A stretch of 64,000 nt of DNA, taken from NCBI RefSeq assembly GCF_040833965.1, contig NZ_CP162142.1, positions 868,001 through 932,000 on the forward strand. The letters are read 5' to 3'. This stretch comes from Leptospira sp. WS39.C2 (lineage in GTDB: Bacteria; Spirochaetota; Leptospiria; Leptospirales; Leptospiraceae). Of the stretch, positions 50,021 to 60,800 are shown one piece after another (position 1 is the stretch's first letter; each line of letters starts with the position of its first letter). Made by a program: the position numbers and the translations under genes. Under the pieces are notes generated by a model that was not told where the DNA came from, did no database searches, and worked only from the letters and a program-made list of their open reading frames with translations.

Positions 50021-50833
50021 ATGTTGCCAAAAATTCGAGATGAAAAGATATTGCCTATAATAAACCAAGCTAGGATCACAAATGATTTGAGCCTAGTTAG
50101 AGAACAATTGCCAATTTGGATGGTTGATCGTTTAGCAAAAAAACGAAACATTTCGGAAGATGAAAGTTCCGAAATGGTTGTTACTATACTGGAAGTTTTC
50201 AGCAAAATGTGGATTTTGAGTTTAAAATACCAACTTACACATGTTCTTGGATTTTTTGTTACTTATATCTTTAACCAATACCGAAATCGATTTCGTTATT
50301 CAGAGATTCCAGAATCCGGTGAATTGTATTTACAACTTTGGAATTATGAAACACCAGCAAATGAGGAGGATCCTTTTGATGAGACATTGGAACTTTTAAA
50401 AATGAATTTAGAAAAACTCCCCAAACTCACTGCTCTTATCCTTTCGTTGCAGTTTGACCTTCCCATGAAACAAAATTTGAAACAACTACTCTTATGGAAA
50501 TTGCGGGAAAACCAATTGGATGAAAATACCTTTTATGAATTATGGGAAGAAAGGAGGTCGGAACACCGACAATTGCTCCTAAGACTCACATCAATGATCA
50601 CTCGCTACACTCGAAAATTATATGAAACAACGGATCCAAATCGCAGGGTTTGGTACGGAAAACAGAAAAAAATATGGATGCTCCGTAAGTCTAGGGCCTT
50701 CGATCGTAGTTTTTTTTCAGAAAGGGAAATCGCAAAATGGCTTGGGATCTCTAGAAAGGCTGTTCGCAATCATTTGTCACAAGGAAAACATGAACTGCGA
50801 AAAGTCGGCAAAGATTTATTGCACTATGCATAA
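50021..50833 (+). CDS. Sigma-region-4-like regulatory protein
   Basis: A 270-residue basic protein. Its C-terminus (about 225-268, FSEREIAKWLGISRKAVRNHLSQGKHELRKVGKDLL) is a helix-turn-helix like region 4 of sigma-70 factors. The N-terminal part is helical; YQLTHVLGFFVTYIFNQYRNRFRY sits where region 2 would be but is not a clear match. The middle has a Leu-rich amphipathic segment (LEKLPKLTALILSLQFDLPM). A STAS protein gene follows after 63 bases, a common partner of sigma systems. I infer a divergent sigma-like factor; a simple DNA-binding protein is the alternative. Confidence 0.6.
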   Translation: MLPKIRDEKILPIINQARITNDLSLVREQLPIWMVDRLAKKRNISEDESSEMVVTILEVFSKMWILSLKYQLTHVLGFFVTYIFNQYRNRFRYSEIPESGELYLQLWNYETPANEEDPFDETLELLKMNLEKLPKLTALILSLQFDLPMKQNLKQLLLWKLRENQLDENTFYELWEERRSEHRQLLLRLTSMITRYTRKLYETTDPNRRVWYGKQKKIWMLRKSRAFDRSFFSEREIAKWLGISRKAVRNHLSQGKHELRKVGKDLLHYA

Positions 50834-50896
50834 AAATTTGCTTTACAATCAGCAAATTTTTATGATGCTTATGGCAACACCACCTTCCGAAGGGTT

Positions 50897-51238
50897 ATGA
50901 AAATCAAAGTTACTAGTAAAAACGACGTGCACATCATTAAAATTGAAGGTGCCATCAAAGCCGGAAATGAGTTCGAGTTGTCTGAAAAGATTGAACAGTA
51001 CATCAAGAAAGGCCAAGTTCCAAAATTCATTATCGATTTGAAAAAAGTTCCTTTTATCAATTCCGCTGGTCTTGGAACGTTTCTCAACATCTATAAACAC
51101 ATAGATGGGCTGAATGGTCGTCTGGTTTTTGCGAACTTAAATTCCGATATCGAAAACTTGATGGAAATTACAAAACTTTCCAGCGTGTTTGAGATATACA
51201 AAACTCTGGAAGAGGCTGAAGACTCCTTCGAATACTAA
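50897..51238 (+). CDS. STAS domain anti-sigma factor antagonist
   Basis: A 113-residue single STAS domain in the SpoIIAA/RsbV class: MKIKVTSKNDVHIIKIEGAI, KFIIDLKKVPFINSAGLG with the phospho-acceptor Ser56, and IENLMEITKLSSVFEIYKTLEEA. Unphosphorylated forms bind an anti-sigma kinase and free the sigma factor. The kinase is not encoded here; the sigma-like protein upstream is the obvious candidate for the same pathway. It precedes the AsmA-like gene by 21 bases. Confidence 0.88.
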   Translation: MKIKVTSKNDVHIIKIEGAIKAGNEFELSEKIEQYIKKGQVPKFIIDLKKVPFINSAGLGTFLNIYKHIDGLNGRLVFANLNSDIENLMEITKLSSVFEIYKTLEEAEDSFEY

Positions 51239-51259
51239 ATAATAGAGGCGATTCTTGTG

Positions 51260-54200
51260 ATGAATCCAATCCTGAAGGGAAGTTTAGGAATCGCCAAAAC
51301 CAAAACCTTTAGAGGACTATTTGTCCTCTTCCTCCTCTATAAACTAATCTTCAATCAATTCACTGCAAACTGGCTTGTGCCCCATTTTGTCTCAAAATAC
51401 ACATTGATCAAAATGGAAGGTAAGTTTACCTGTTTCTCCCTTTTTTATGGGATTGAGATCCAAGATCTCAGTTTGTCTCCAGGTGGACCATTTGCCCTTA
51501 CTAAATTTTTTACTGCCAAAGAAATTCGGATCCGTTATAATTTGCCTGCATTACTTTTCGGAAAAATTCGGTTATCTGATATCAGTATCATTGATTCGAA
51601 TATTCGGATAGAAGAAAGGGAAGGAAATTGGAATCTTTCTTACCTTTTGAAACCCAAACAAAACACAAAAGAAGAGGTTAGTCAAAAGGCAAAAGGTGAC
51701 ACTCTTACCGAAATCCCAACCTACCTTCCATTACAACTCAGTGCTTATTTAAAATTAAAAGGAATGTCCATCCAATACATTCGTGATACAGGCAATCTTC
51801 AATATTTTTCCCTTCAAAATTTTGACTTTGAAACAAATCTCATTACCAATCGTTTCACATCAATACCCTTGAATGTTGAAGCTTTCAATCAGTTAGACGA
51901 ACTACTAATCAATCTGAATTCCGAAAGACCAATCTCAATTGAGCTGAAATCAAACCAGGTGAATTGGAAAGAGTCATTGCCGATGTCCTTACGATTGGAA
52001 TGGGACAGAACAGAATCACCTGAATTGTTTTTGTTTGCGACTAATATCGGTAAAGATGACATTAATCTGGAAGTTCGAGGAAAACCGGTACAAACAGGAC
52101 TACGATTGGTATCAGATATCCACTTTGATCCAAAAGAAGATGTACTAAAAATCCAACAATTTGATTTGCGGGTGATTGGCCAATCTTGGATCAAATTAAA
52201 AGGTTTAATTTCAAAACTTTCTACAGATACACCTGATGTAAATTTAGACATTGTGTCATCAGACATTAAGTTAGGTGCTCTCCAGCCTACTTTAAAACAA
52301 CTGGAAGGGATCCTTCCCGAAATGAATGTTTCTGGAGATTTATCATTGGAAGGGACAGGAATTCATGGAAATTGGAATTTAACGAAAGCAAATGTAAAAC
52401 TAAATGCTAACAAAGTTAATGTAAAACTAGGGAAGTCAAAACCTCACTCCTTAGATGCGACCAATTTAGATTTAATGGCTGATTTGGACTTTGGAACAAA
52501 ACAAAAACCAACAACAGAAATTCCATTTCCTATTTTGAAATCTTTTACAATCAATCCATCACAAATCAACTATAACCAAGCGACGATTGCTGCAAGTGGA
52601 AACTACTCACAATCCTCTGGAATTAATGTATTGTTGGCATTGGATAAATTACAATTAGCAGAGTATTCCCAAGGCATTGCCGGAAAATTAAAAATGTCTT
52701 TGGAAACTTCTGGTGAGTCATTTGCGAACTTACATCTCAATTCTAAAATCAATATAGATGGATTCCGTTACCAAATTGACAGGTCTAGATCACCCGCATC
52801 ACATTTAAATTTAGATTTAAGTGCAAATTTGTTATTCAACAAACCATTTGGATTAAAAGAAATCCAAGTTTCCAATCTTGATTTAGACCAAAGAACTTTA
52901 ACTGGGAACAGGGCCATTGAATTAAAAATGAAAGGGAATGTGACACCTGGCGAAACTCTTTTTGCACAAGTTTCACCCCTTGACCTAAAACTAACGACTC
53001 CTAATTTGTTGATTGTATTACCTCTTGTATTAAAAGAAAAAGTTTCACCAATTCAAAATTTACTTGGGTTACAGCCTAAAATTAGTCTTAATGCGCGTTA
53101 TGTGCAGGATTCAAATTCAAAACAAATTTCTGCAAATTTGAATGCAGACCTACCAGGTCTGGAAATGAATGATCTAAAATTAATAACAGATATTTCTATC
53201 TCTGGTCCTAATACTAACGAGATCCTGATCAAACAATTCAAGTTAAATGCTTTTGGGGGAGTTTTAAAAACTTCCTTGAGTGGGAAATTAAGTAAAACAA
53301 ACCAGCCAAAACCGCCGTTAGGCCCTTATTTTGGGAATATAGATTTGGATTTTTCCATTGTTTCTCCTCAAAAACGATATTTGGCAAAGGGAGTTTCTGT
53401 TCATGGAGATCTTGGTTTAAATTTAAAAATTAAAGACTACGATATCAATGGTGAGTTTTCTACAAAGTTACCAATTTTATCTTATAACAATCAAAAATGC
53501 CCAGGTGAAACTTGTAAGGCATTTCTGCTTGAAGAAATTAATGCAAAAATTCCAATCCAACACAATCTAAAATTCCAGCCTGAAGAAAGTTTGATCATTG
53601 GTGATAAGTCCATTTTTATTAAAAATTATGGAAGAGTCAATTCTCCGAATGTAACGATTGGTAAGGTTATTGGAACACATCCAAATATTCCAAACATGCC
53701 ATTTGAATATGTGAAAAAACAAAAAGACTCACCTGGGTTTAGCGCTTTTATCGAATATAAAGAAAATTTTGCAAACATTGAATCGTTAAAATCATACTCA
53801 ATGGATGGAATCATCTTAGGTAAAAATTTAGTTTTTAACTTAGGAAACTTGGATCCAAAAAATATGGAATTCCGAGGTAATTTACTCATTCGAGATATTG
53901 ATTTAAAACAATTAATGGCTCCAAAAGTAAGAGATAAAATTGACGATGGAAAACTGAAAGCAGATTTGAACATCAAGGTCAGAGACCTAAGTGAACCAAT
54001 TGCTAATCTAGATTTGTTTTTTTCCATATTTCAAATTGGAAGAGATTTCGGGAAAAGTGCATTGAATGTTATTTCAGCACAAAATTTTTTAATCGACCGT
54101 ATAACGGATAGTTATCCGATAAATAAAATTGATGTTTCTTTATCAAGAGGTCTAGTTTACGCGGATGTGTATTTTGATAGATCTCTTTTATCTTTAATCA

Positions 54201-54295
54201 TGAAATTGGAAGATGGCAAAATATCGCAACAACGTATGCCTCTTGCTAATTTTTTAAAACGAGCACAAAACGAGATCCAAACATACCAAGAGTGA
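51260..54295 (+). CDS. AsmA/YdbH-like envelope protein
   Basis: A 1011-residue protein with one N-terminal membrane helix (about 18-38) and a very long beta-rich periplasmic part. The beginning (IEIQDLSLSP, FFTAKEIRIRYNLPALLFGKIRLSDISIIDSNIRIEEREGNWNL) matches the AsmA-like pattern of nested beta strands that form lipid-carrying bridges (AsmA, TamB, YhdP, YdbH). The next gene encodes a YdbL/DUF1318-like lipoprotein, which favours a YdbH-type role in phospholipid transport between membranes. GTG 51257 directly before the ATG is a possible start, with GAGG eight bases ahead of it. Confidence 0.72.
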   Translation: MNPILKGSLGIAKTKTFRGLFVLFLLYKLIFNQFTANWLVPHFVSKYTLIKMEGKFTCFSLFYGIEIQDLSLSPGGPFALTKFFTAKEIRIRYNLPALLFGKIRLSDISIIDSNIRIEEREGNWNLSYLLKPKQNTKEEVSQKAKGDTLTEIPTYLPLQLSAYLKLKGMSIQYIRDTGNLQYFSLQNFDFETNLITNRFTSIPLNVEAFNQLDELLINLNSERPISIELKSNQVNWKESLPMSLRLEWDRTESPELFLFATNIGKDDINLEVRGKPVQTGLRLVSDIHFDPKEDVLKIQQFDLRVIGQSWIKLKGLISKLSTDTPDVNLDIVSSDIKLGALQPTLKQLEGILPEMNVSGDLSLEGTGIHGNWNLTKANVKLNANKVNVKLGKSKPHSLDATNLDLMADLDFGTKQKPTTEIPFPILKSFTINPSQINYNQATIAASGNYSQSSGINVLLALDKLQLAEYSQGIAGKLKMSLETSGESFANLHLNSKINIDGFRYQIDRSRSPASHLNLDLSANLLFNKPFGLKEIQVSNLDLDQRTLTGNRAIELKMKGNVTPGETLFAQVSPLDLKLTTPNLLIVLPLVLKEKVSPIQNLLGLQPKISLNARYVQDSNSKQISANLNADLPGLEMNDLKLITDISISGPNTNEILIKQFKLNAFGGVLKTSLSGKLSKTNQPKPPLGPYFGNIDLDFSIVSPQKRYLAKGVSVHGDLGLNLKIKDYDINGEFSTKLPILSYNNQKCPGETCKAFLLEEINAKIPIQHNLKFQPEESLIIGDKSIFIKNYGRVNSPNVTIGKVIGTHPNIPNMPFEYVKKQKDSPGFSAFIEYKENFANIESLKSYSMDGIILGKNLVFNLGNLDPKNMEFRGNLLIRDIDLKQLMAPKVRDKIDDGKLKADLNIKVRDLSEPIANLDLFFSIFQIGRDFGKSALNVISAQNFLIDRITDSYPINKIDVSLSRGLVYADVYFDRSLLSLIMKLEDGKISQQRMPLANFLKRAQNEIQTYQE

Positions 54296-54302
54296 GGTTT
54301 GT

Positions 54303-54878
54303 ATGAAACGTATTTTAATCTTATTAGTTTTCATGGGCTGTAGTTTAAAAGTGCCTCCGATTACCATTACCAATGCTCAAACCGCTGCCGAAAAACAAAT
54401 GGTAGGTGAAGATAGGGAATTAGAAAAAGAAGGTTGGATGATTGGTTCCATTCAATCGTCGACTAATGGACAAAATAACCAAGAAAAATTGGCGAAAGAA
54501 GATTCCGACCCTGAAATTAGAGCGCATCGTATCAGGTTAAATTATTTATCACCTGAAATAAAAAAATACAAAACTCATGGAATTTTGGGAGAAACACCAC
54601 AAGGATTTGTAAAATTTAATCCTCTTGCCACATCACTTCCTACTTACATCCATTATGAACTTCCAGCCAAAAAAAAACGTGTAGAAGACGTGATTTTATT
54701 TTTGAATGAATCTCGAAAATTCATTATGGAAAAAGAGGTGAGTTTACAGAAGAAAAAAGGGAAAAAAGAAGACGAATTAATAAAAATCAAACAGTCACTT
54801 ATCGATGAATATTATAAAACAATATCGATCGGTGAATATTTTGAAACAATCTCAGGAAGGTGGGAAAAATACCAATGA
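54303..54878 (+). CDS. DUF1318 / YdbL-like lipoprotein
   Basis: A 191-residue lipoprotein: signal MKRILILLVFMGC with lipidated Cys13. SLKVPPITITNAQTAAEKQMVG and the charged helix after it resemble the Leptospira DUF1318 proteins I recall. The C-terminus IGEYFETISGRWEKYQ parallels the end of E. coli YdbL (PGEYVQGINGQWMRK). In E. coli, YdbL works with YdbH and the small lipoprotein YnbE; here a lipid anchor on this protein may combine both roles. It starts 7 bases after the AsmA-like gene and overlaps the giant lipoprotein gene by 4 bases. Confidence 0.68.
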   Translation: MKRILILLVFMGCSLKVPPITITNAQTAAEKQMVGEDRELEKEGWMIGSIQSSTNGQNNQEKLAKEDSDPEIRAHRIRLNYLSPEIKKYKTHGILGETPQGFVKFNPLATSLPTYIHYELPAKKKRVEDVILFLNESRKFIMEKEVSLQKKKGKKEDELIKIKQSLIDEYYKTISIGEYFETISGRWEKYQ

Positions 54879-57800
54879 AATTGTTTCATAGGGTTCTCCC
54901 ATTTTTTTTATTATCGATAATTGTTTTCACTTTTAATTGTGCATTATTCCAAACAAAAGTTAATTATTCGAATGTAAATTTTGATTATTCTGCAATTTCA
55001 AAAAATTATTTTTCACCAACTCAGTCAAAACCATTCCCACTAACAGTCCAAAGAGGAAACAATTTATATAGTTCCACTACAAAAGATGGAAGATATCTAT
55101 TTTATGCCACGGACCAAAAAGGAAATTTTGATATTTGGTTTCGAGACTTACAAAGTTCAATTGTTGTTCCAATTACGAATAATTCTTTTTCTGAAACAAA
55201 ACCATCAATTTCACCTGACGGAAAGTATTTGGTGTTTGTATCGGAAGAATTTGATTCTGATGGTGATTTAATTTTATTGCAAATTGATACAGAAGAATGG
55301 ATAGAAGAGTATTTAAAAGGACATCGATTCATTAATGATGAATTTATTAATTTAACGAATGCTCCCAATAAAAAAGGTGAATACCACAAGGGAATCATCG
55401 ATACTGATCCAATTTGGTCACCTGATGGAAAAACAATTTATTTTGTTTCGGATAGATTTTCACCAGGTTTACCTAATCTTTGTTCAATTGAATTGGATAA
55501 ACCTAGTATAATCAAACAAGTCACTACAATGGGAGTAACTTCTCCTTTTATTTCAGCTGATGGACAATCCATTTATGTTGTTTCTTATTTTGAAGATAAT
55601 AAGGGAGAAATTTATCAAATTCAATTATCAAATGGTGGGCTAACACGGCTTACAAACGATCAATTTCTCGATTTTACTCCCACAATTGACAATCGTTCCA
55701 AAAACTTATACTACGCTTCTATTCGTAAAGATACAAATGGGAATGGAAAACTGGATGAAAGAGATCATAGCTTTTTAGTGAAGAAAAATTTGAATACAGG
55801 AGAAGAACGTGTGTTATCTTCTGGTGAAACATCAAATTTTGATGTTCGGTATTCTAATTTTAATGGAGGATCGATTCTGTTTTCGGCCTCATATTATAAT
55901 GCGATCAATATTTATTTTATTCCAGAAAACGGTTCGATTCCTAAACAACCTAATATCAAAGAACAATACCAATATTCAAAAGTTTTAGCACCTGGCCAAA
56001 GTATTGAATCTTATTTTTTGGCATTGGACTCAGTAGAGTTATTTTATTCAGAAGACCCATTATATCCAATTTATGAAGCACAAGTTGCCTTGCTGAAATA
56101 TTCAACTTACAAACGAATAGGGAAAAATGAAGAAGCAAATCTATTTTTAAAACAATTTAAACACAAAGCTGAAGTTGATTTAAATTATTTTGCGATTCTC
56201 CTTATCAAATGGAATGAATATAAACTTAATACTTCAAAATTTAATCTATTAAATGAAATCCCAAAGATTCCTGAGGCAAATTATCCAAAAGATGGAGTGG
56301 CGTTACTTTATCATTTGTACGCAGACCAACTTGAAAAAGATAAACAGTTTTTATCAGCAAAAGAAATACTATTTAAAGTTTATCAATCTTTTCCGGAATA
56401 CCACCAAATCGATGAAATCAAAAGAAGATTAGGTGGTTATGAATTTAACCCAAATCAATACCAACTCTCTCAATTATACGAGGAAATGATCGGTACTTGG
56501 GAAAAGGAAAAACTTAAATTCTTAACTGATATTAATCATGAGTTTTCCAATGATCGGAAGAGAGATCTCAGGTATCTCTTGGAAGATGTGATTTCCAAGA
56601 TTTCAGATGATAAAAATAGCGAAGTTGTACTTTCTTATGTAAATTCAGTTTTAGATTCAAAGGAAGGTGGAAAAAACAAAGTTTTTAAAGAAACACTTTT
56701 GTATATCAAAGCTAAATCACTTTCTGATTTAAGACGTTTTAATGAATCAAATCAAGTTTTAGATTCTATTATACCGATTCCAGTCCAAATTGATTTGGAA
56801 CCTGCAGGTAAACCTTCCGTATTTGAAACTCGAAGTTTCATGGCTGAATACAAAAATCCAATTTTGCTAAGAGCCAACTTATTGAAATATTATAACCAAA
56901 AGTCTGCAGGAAATACTTCTGATGCGCTTAGGAATTTAAAAATTTATTTAGAATTTTATGATCCTTTGTTAGGTGTTGATCTAGGTGCGGAAGATATTAA
57001 GAGTGCTTTTTTATATTTTGAAAACAAGGCAGTGGAATTTGAAAGAATAGGAGATCTTTTACAGTCGTCATTTCACTATTTTTTTAATAACCAAAATATG
57101 TTTTTGGTTAAAACAAGAAATTTGTATTTAGACTCATTGTATAAAGAATTTGCGATTTATTACCAAAGGAAAATGGTTGATACCATCTTTAGTTATGGAA
57201 AAAAAATTCGTGAAGAAGAAGAACGTGCGTTATTAAATCAATTAAATATCTTAAGTAAAGATAAACTAAATGTAATTGGAAACATTGCTAACTTTACATC
57301 GTTATTAACTGATCGGGAACTTGTCAGAAATATAGTAAATATAAAAGATTTTGAGAAAATAGAAGTTTTGTCTGGCAAAGCACTCAATTGGACTGAGTTG
57401 TATTATAAACAAGCTGTCCCACGTGCAAGGCCCTATTTGGACCTTGCAACTTTATACGGGTATTCCTATTATCTGATTAACAAATACGTAACATTTGAAT
57501 CATATTATTATTCTACAGGGACTATGACCGATGTCCGGAAAGCTGAGATTTTAGAAAACTTCAAACGTGCTGAATTGGAATTACGGTGGATTATATATGC
57601 AGATCCAACGCATTACGATGCTTACCAATTACTTGGATGGTTGTACCAATATGTTGATTTGATGAAGTTACAAAAAGATCCTAATTCTGGAAATGTGGAT
57701 TTCGAAGTTTATGAAAGTTTATATAAAAAATATTTCCCTGATAAAAATTTAGAAGCGAACATTGAATTATACAACCAAATCCTTGTTTTCTTAGGAGATG

Positions 57801-60800
57801 ATTACCCAAATAAAAAAGTTTTATCAGATTTGAATTTAAATTTGGGGAATAATTACTTTTTACTTAATAATTATCCGAAGGCAAATGAAAGTTATCGAAA
57901 AGTAGAGGAAAGTTCTACTGTATTATCGACGAAAAATCAATTTGAAGGTTATAAACAAGAAGCAATTTATCGATTTAATTATGGTAAGTCATTAATTTAC
58001 CAAGGCCAATATAAAAAAGCATCTGAACAATTTTCAAAATCAATTGATATTTATTTCAAAAATGAATATTACCAATATGTTAATTTATACGCACAAGAAC
58101 CAAATTCAATTACGCTCTCCCAACTTAATTCGATTCGATCAAAATTAGCATTATTATTTTCTCTTCGTGGTCTTTCTGAATTAGAATTTGGACTTTATGA
58201 AGAAGCTATTGTTTCTTTTCAAACAGCAGTTGCATATAATAAAGATGTAAAGTTTATAAGTCCAATCAACCTTGCGAATTATTTAGCAATCGCATTTCAG
58301 AAAAGTGGTAGATTTCGCGATTCGTACAATATGTTAGAATTGGCAGAAACGGAATATAAATCATCGAGCGAATCACTGTATAGCCGCTGGAAAAAATGGA
58401 CTCTTTGGAATTATTTTTTAGGTGATAATGTGAGAGTGATTGGAGACGGAAGGTTCCCTGGTGAATTTCCACATGACTTCAAATATTTGTTAACTCTTGG
58501 TGTGAGAATCGAAAATCACGTTGAACAAGAGGAATATGTTTCTGCTCTCAATGAAATCCAAATTCGAAACAATCTAATTACATCGAAAGGATTAGATAGT
58601 ACAATTATCGGGAAAAATATTTTAGCAAAATCGAGACAGGTCGAAGCTCAGATTTACCAAAGGAGCAATTTACCTCTTGAGGCAAATAATCGTTACAGAG
58701 ATTTGGTTGATACTTTACTTAAGTCTGCTTCCAATAAAGATTTAGAGAGAATATTTCATAATTATAGTCATTCTGTATTTATCATCCAAGAATCTAAGGA
58801 TATTGAGACTGAATCTAAAAAAAATATTTTAAAAGAATACTTTGATGATTTGAAATCATGGAAGTTTAGAGAGACAAAAACATGTAAACAGGCACCTGAG
58901 ATTTGTGAAAACAACTTCCGAATGCTTAATCCAAAGTTTGATTTGTATTATGGCGTTGGGTTGTATTACCAAGCTTTACAAAACCTGCAAGAACAAAAAG
59001 AATTTGTTAGTTTGTTGTCTGAGGCCATTCCATTATTAGAAAATCCAGGCCTGGTTGATCCAAAAATAATTGGTCTAACCAATGATCCAATTTCAAGACA
59101 AACCCGAGTTCGCATTCTATTGAATTTATATTCCATATATATGATGCTAGGAGATGAAGTCATGGCAGAAAAAAAATGGAAAGAAACCGTTGAGTTGGCT
59201 TATGAATTTAGATTGGACGAGGAAAAATTTTGGTCAAATGTGATCCGTACTAGGTGGGGATTACAAGAATCACAAACTCAATCTAATTATGATCCATACC
59301 TAAAAGAAGCATTACAAACATACCAATCTAATCTATCGGTTAGGTTATTCACACCAAAAACAAGATTAGAAATATTTTTAGAAACTTTTTCAGAAGCACA
59401 AATGCGGAAATCTGAAGTCAGTCCAATTGTAAATAGTTGGGAAAATTATCGCAGTTTAGGATTGTTTCGTGATTTAATTTCAGCACAATTCGAATTTGAA
59501 GATTCAAAATTAAATTTATATTACCAAGATCTTTTAAAATGGTACAAAGGTTATAAACGTACGACTAATTTAATTATTGAGAAAACCATTAGAAGGGAAG
59601 TGATAAAACCAATTCTAAAACAAGAATCAGAGGAATCGACAAGACTGAATGAAATTATCAGTAAATTAAAGTTAGTTTCTCCTGAACGGAAAGCATTTTT
59701 TGAACCCAAACGAGAAACAAGTGAGTTGTATTCCCCTGAATGGTATGGACTTTTTTCATTTGGGAATGTACTACATACTTTTTCTTTAAAAGATGGAAAA
59801 ATCGTTCAGGCAAAGTGTGAAAATACGAATGTGTTAGATAATTGTATCCCTAATTTGAGTTATGGAGATCCTAAGATTCAAATTTTGGGAAAACAAAATA
59901 ATGGCGAAATTTTAAATCGAATCATCGATACCATCAAACAAAAAGAAAAATACCCTTCTATTATTTTTGATCGCCAGCATCTACAACTCTACAACGAAAG
60001 AAACGAACGCCGGTTTAAATGGGTAACTGTTTATGGTGGAGATGAAAAAAGATATAAAGATTCTCATATCCGAAGTGTTTCAAATGGGAATTTGGGCATT
60101 TTACTTTCTGATACAGATTATTTGGTATCAAAGCAAGATCTGAACCGCCAAACAAGTTTGTTCGGTGATGAATTATCACAAATATTACCTCTCCGAGAAA
60201 TGTTCCAAGGCAGTGGTTCAGAGATTTCAATTGTTGGATTGAATTTAGAAAATTTCAAAACACAAAAACAATGGGAAAAACTTGGCCAGATTTATGAAGT
60301 TTTAAGAGCTAAGAGGATACAGAATGTTGTTTCCTACGATGAAAAAAACCAAACAGATTTTTATCCAAGTAATTTAGAGCAATATGTAAAAATTCAAAGT
60401 AAGTTTTTTATAGGAAATTGGAAACCGTTTTCTATTACATCTGAGAACCTGATTGAAAGTGCAAAGTCGTTCATTGAATTAGGATTTCAAAATGAAAAAT
60501 CGAAAGAACTAAACGAAGCATACGAAAATTATTATACTGCTTCAACATTCTTAGATGAAGGGAATCCTTTGCTTCCTTCTCTGGAATTGAGGCTCGCTAG
60601 GTTAAGATCTGAAATATTTCCGACTGTATCGAAACGTTCCATTTTTCGTCCGCTTTGGAAAAAATATGAAAGTTCTACATTTCAAAACCAAATTCGATAT
60701 GAATATTTGGTTTCTTGTTTTTCTTCTAAGGAGAAAGAAGATTGTAATTTTAAATCGTCCGAGTTTATCGGAAATCAAAAAGATACTTATTTGGGAGCAT

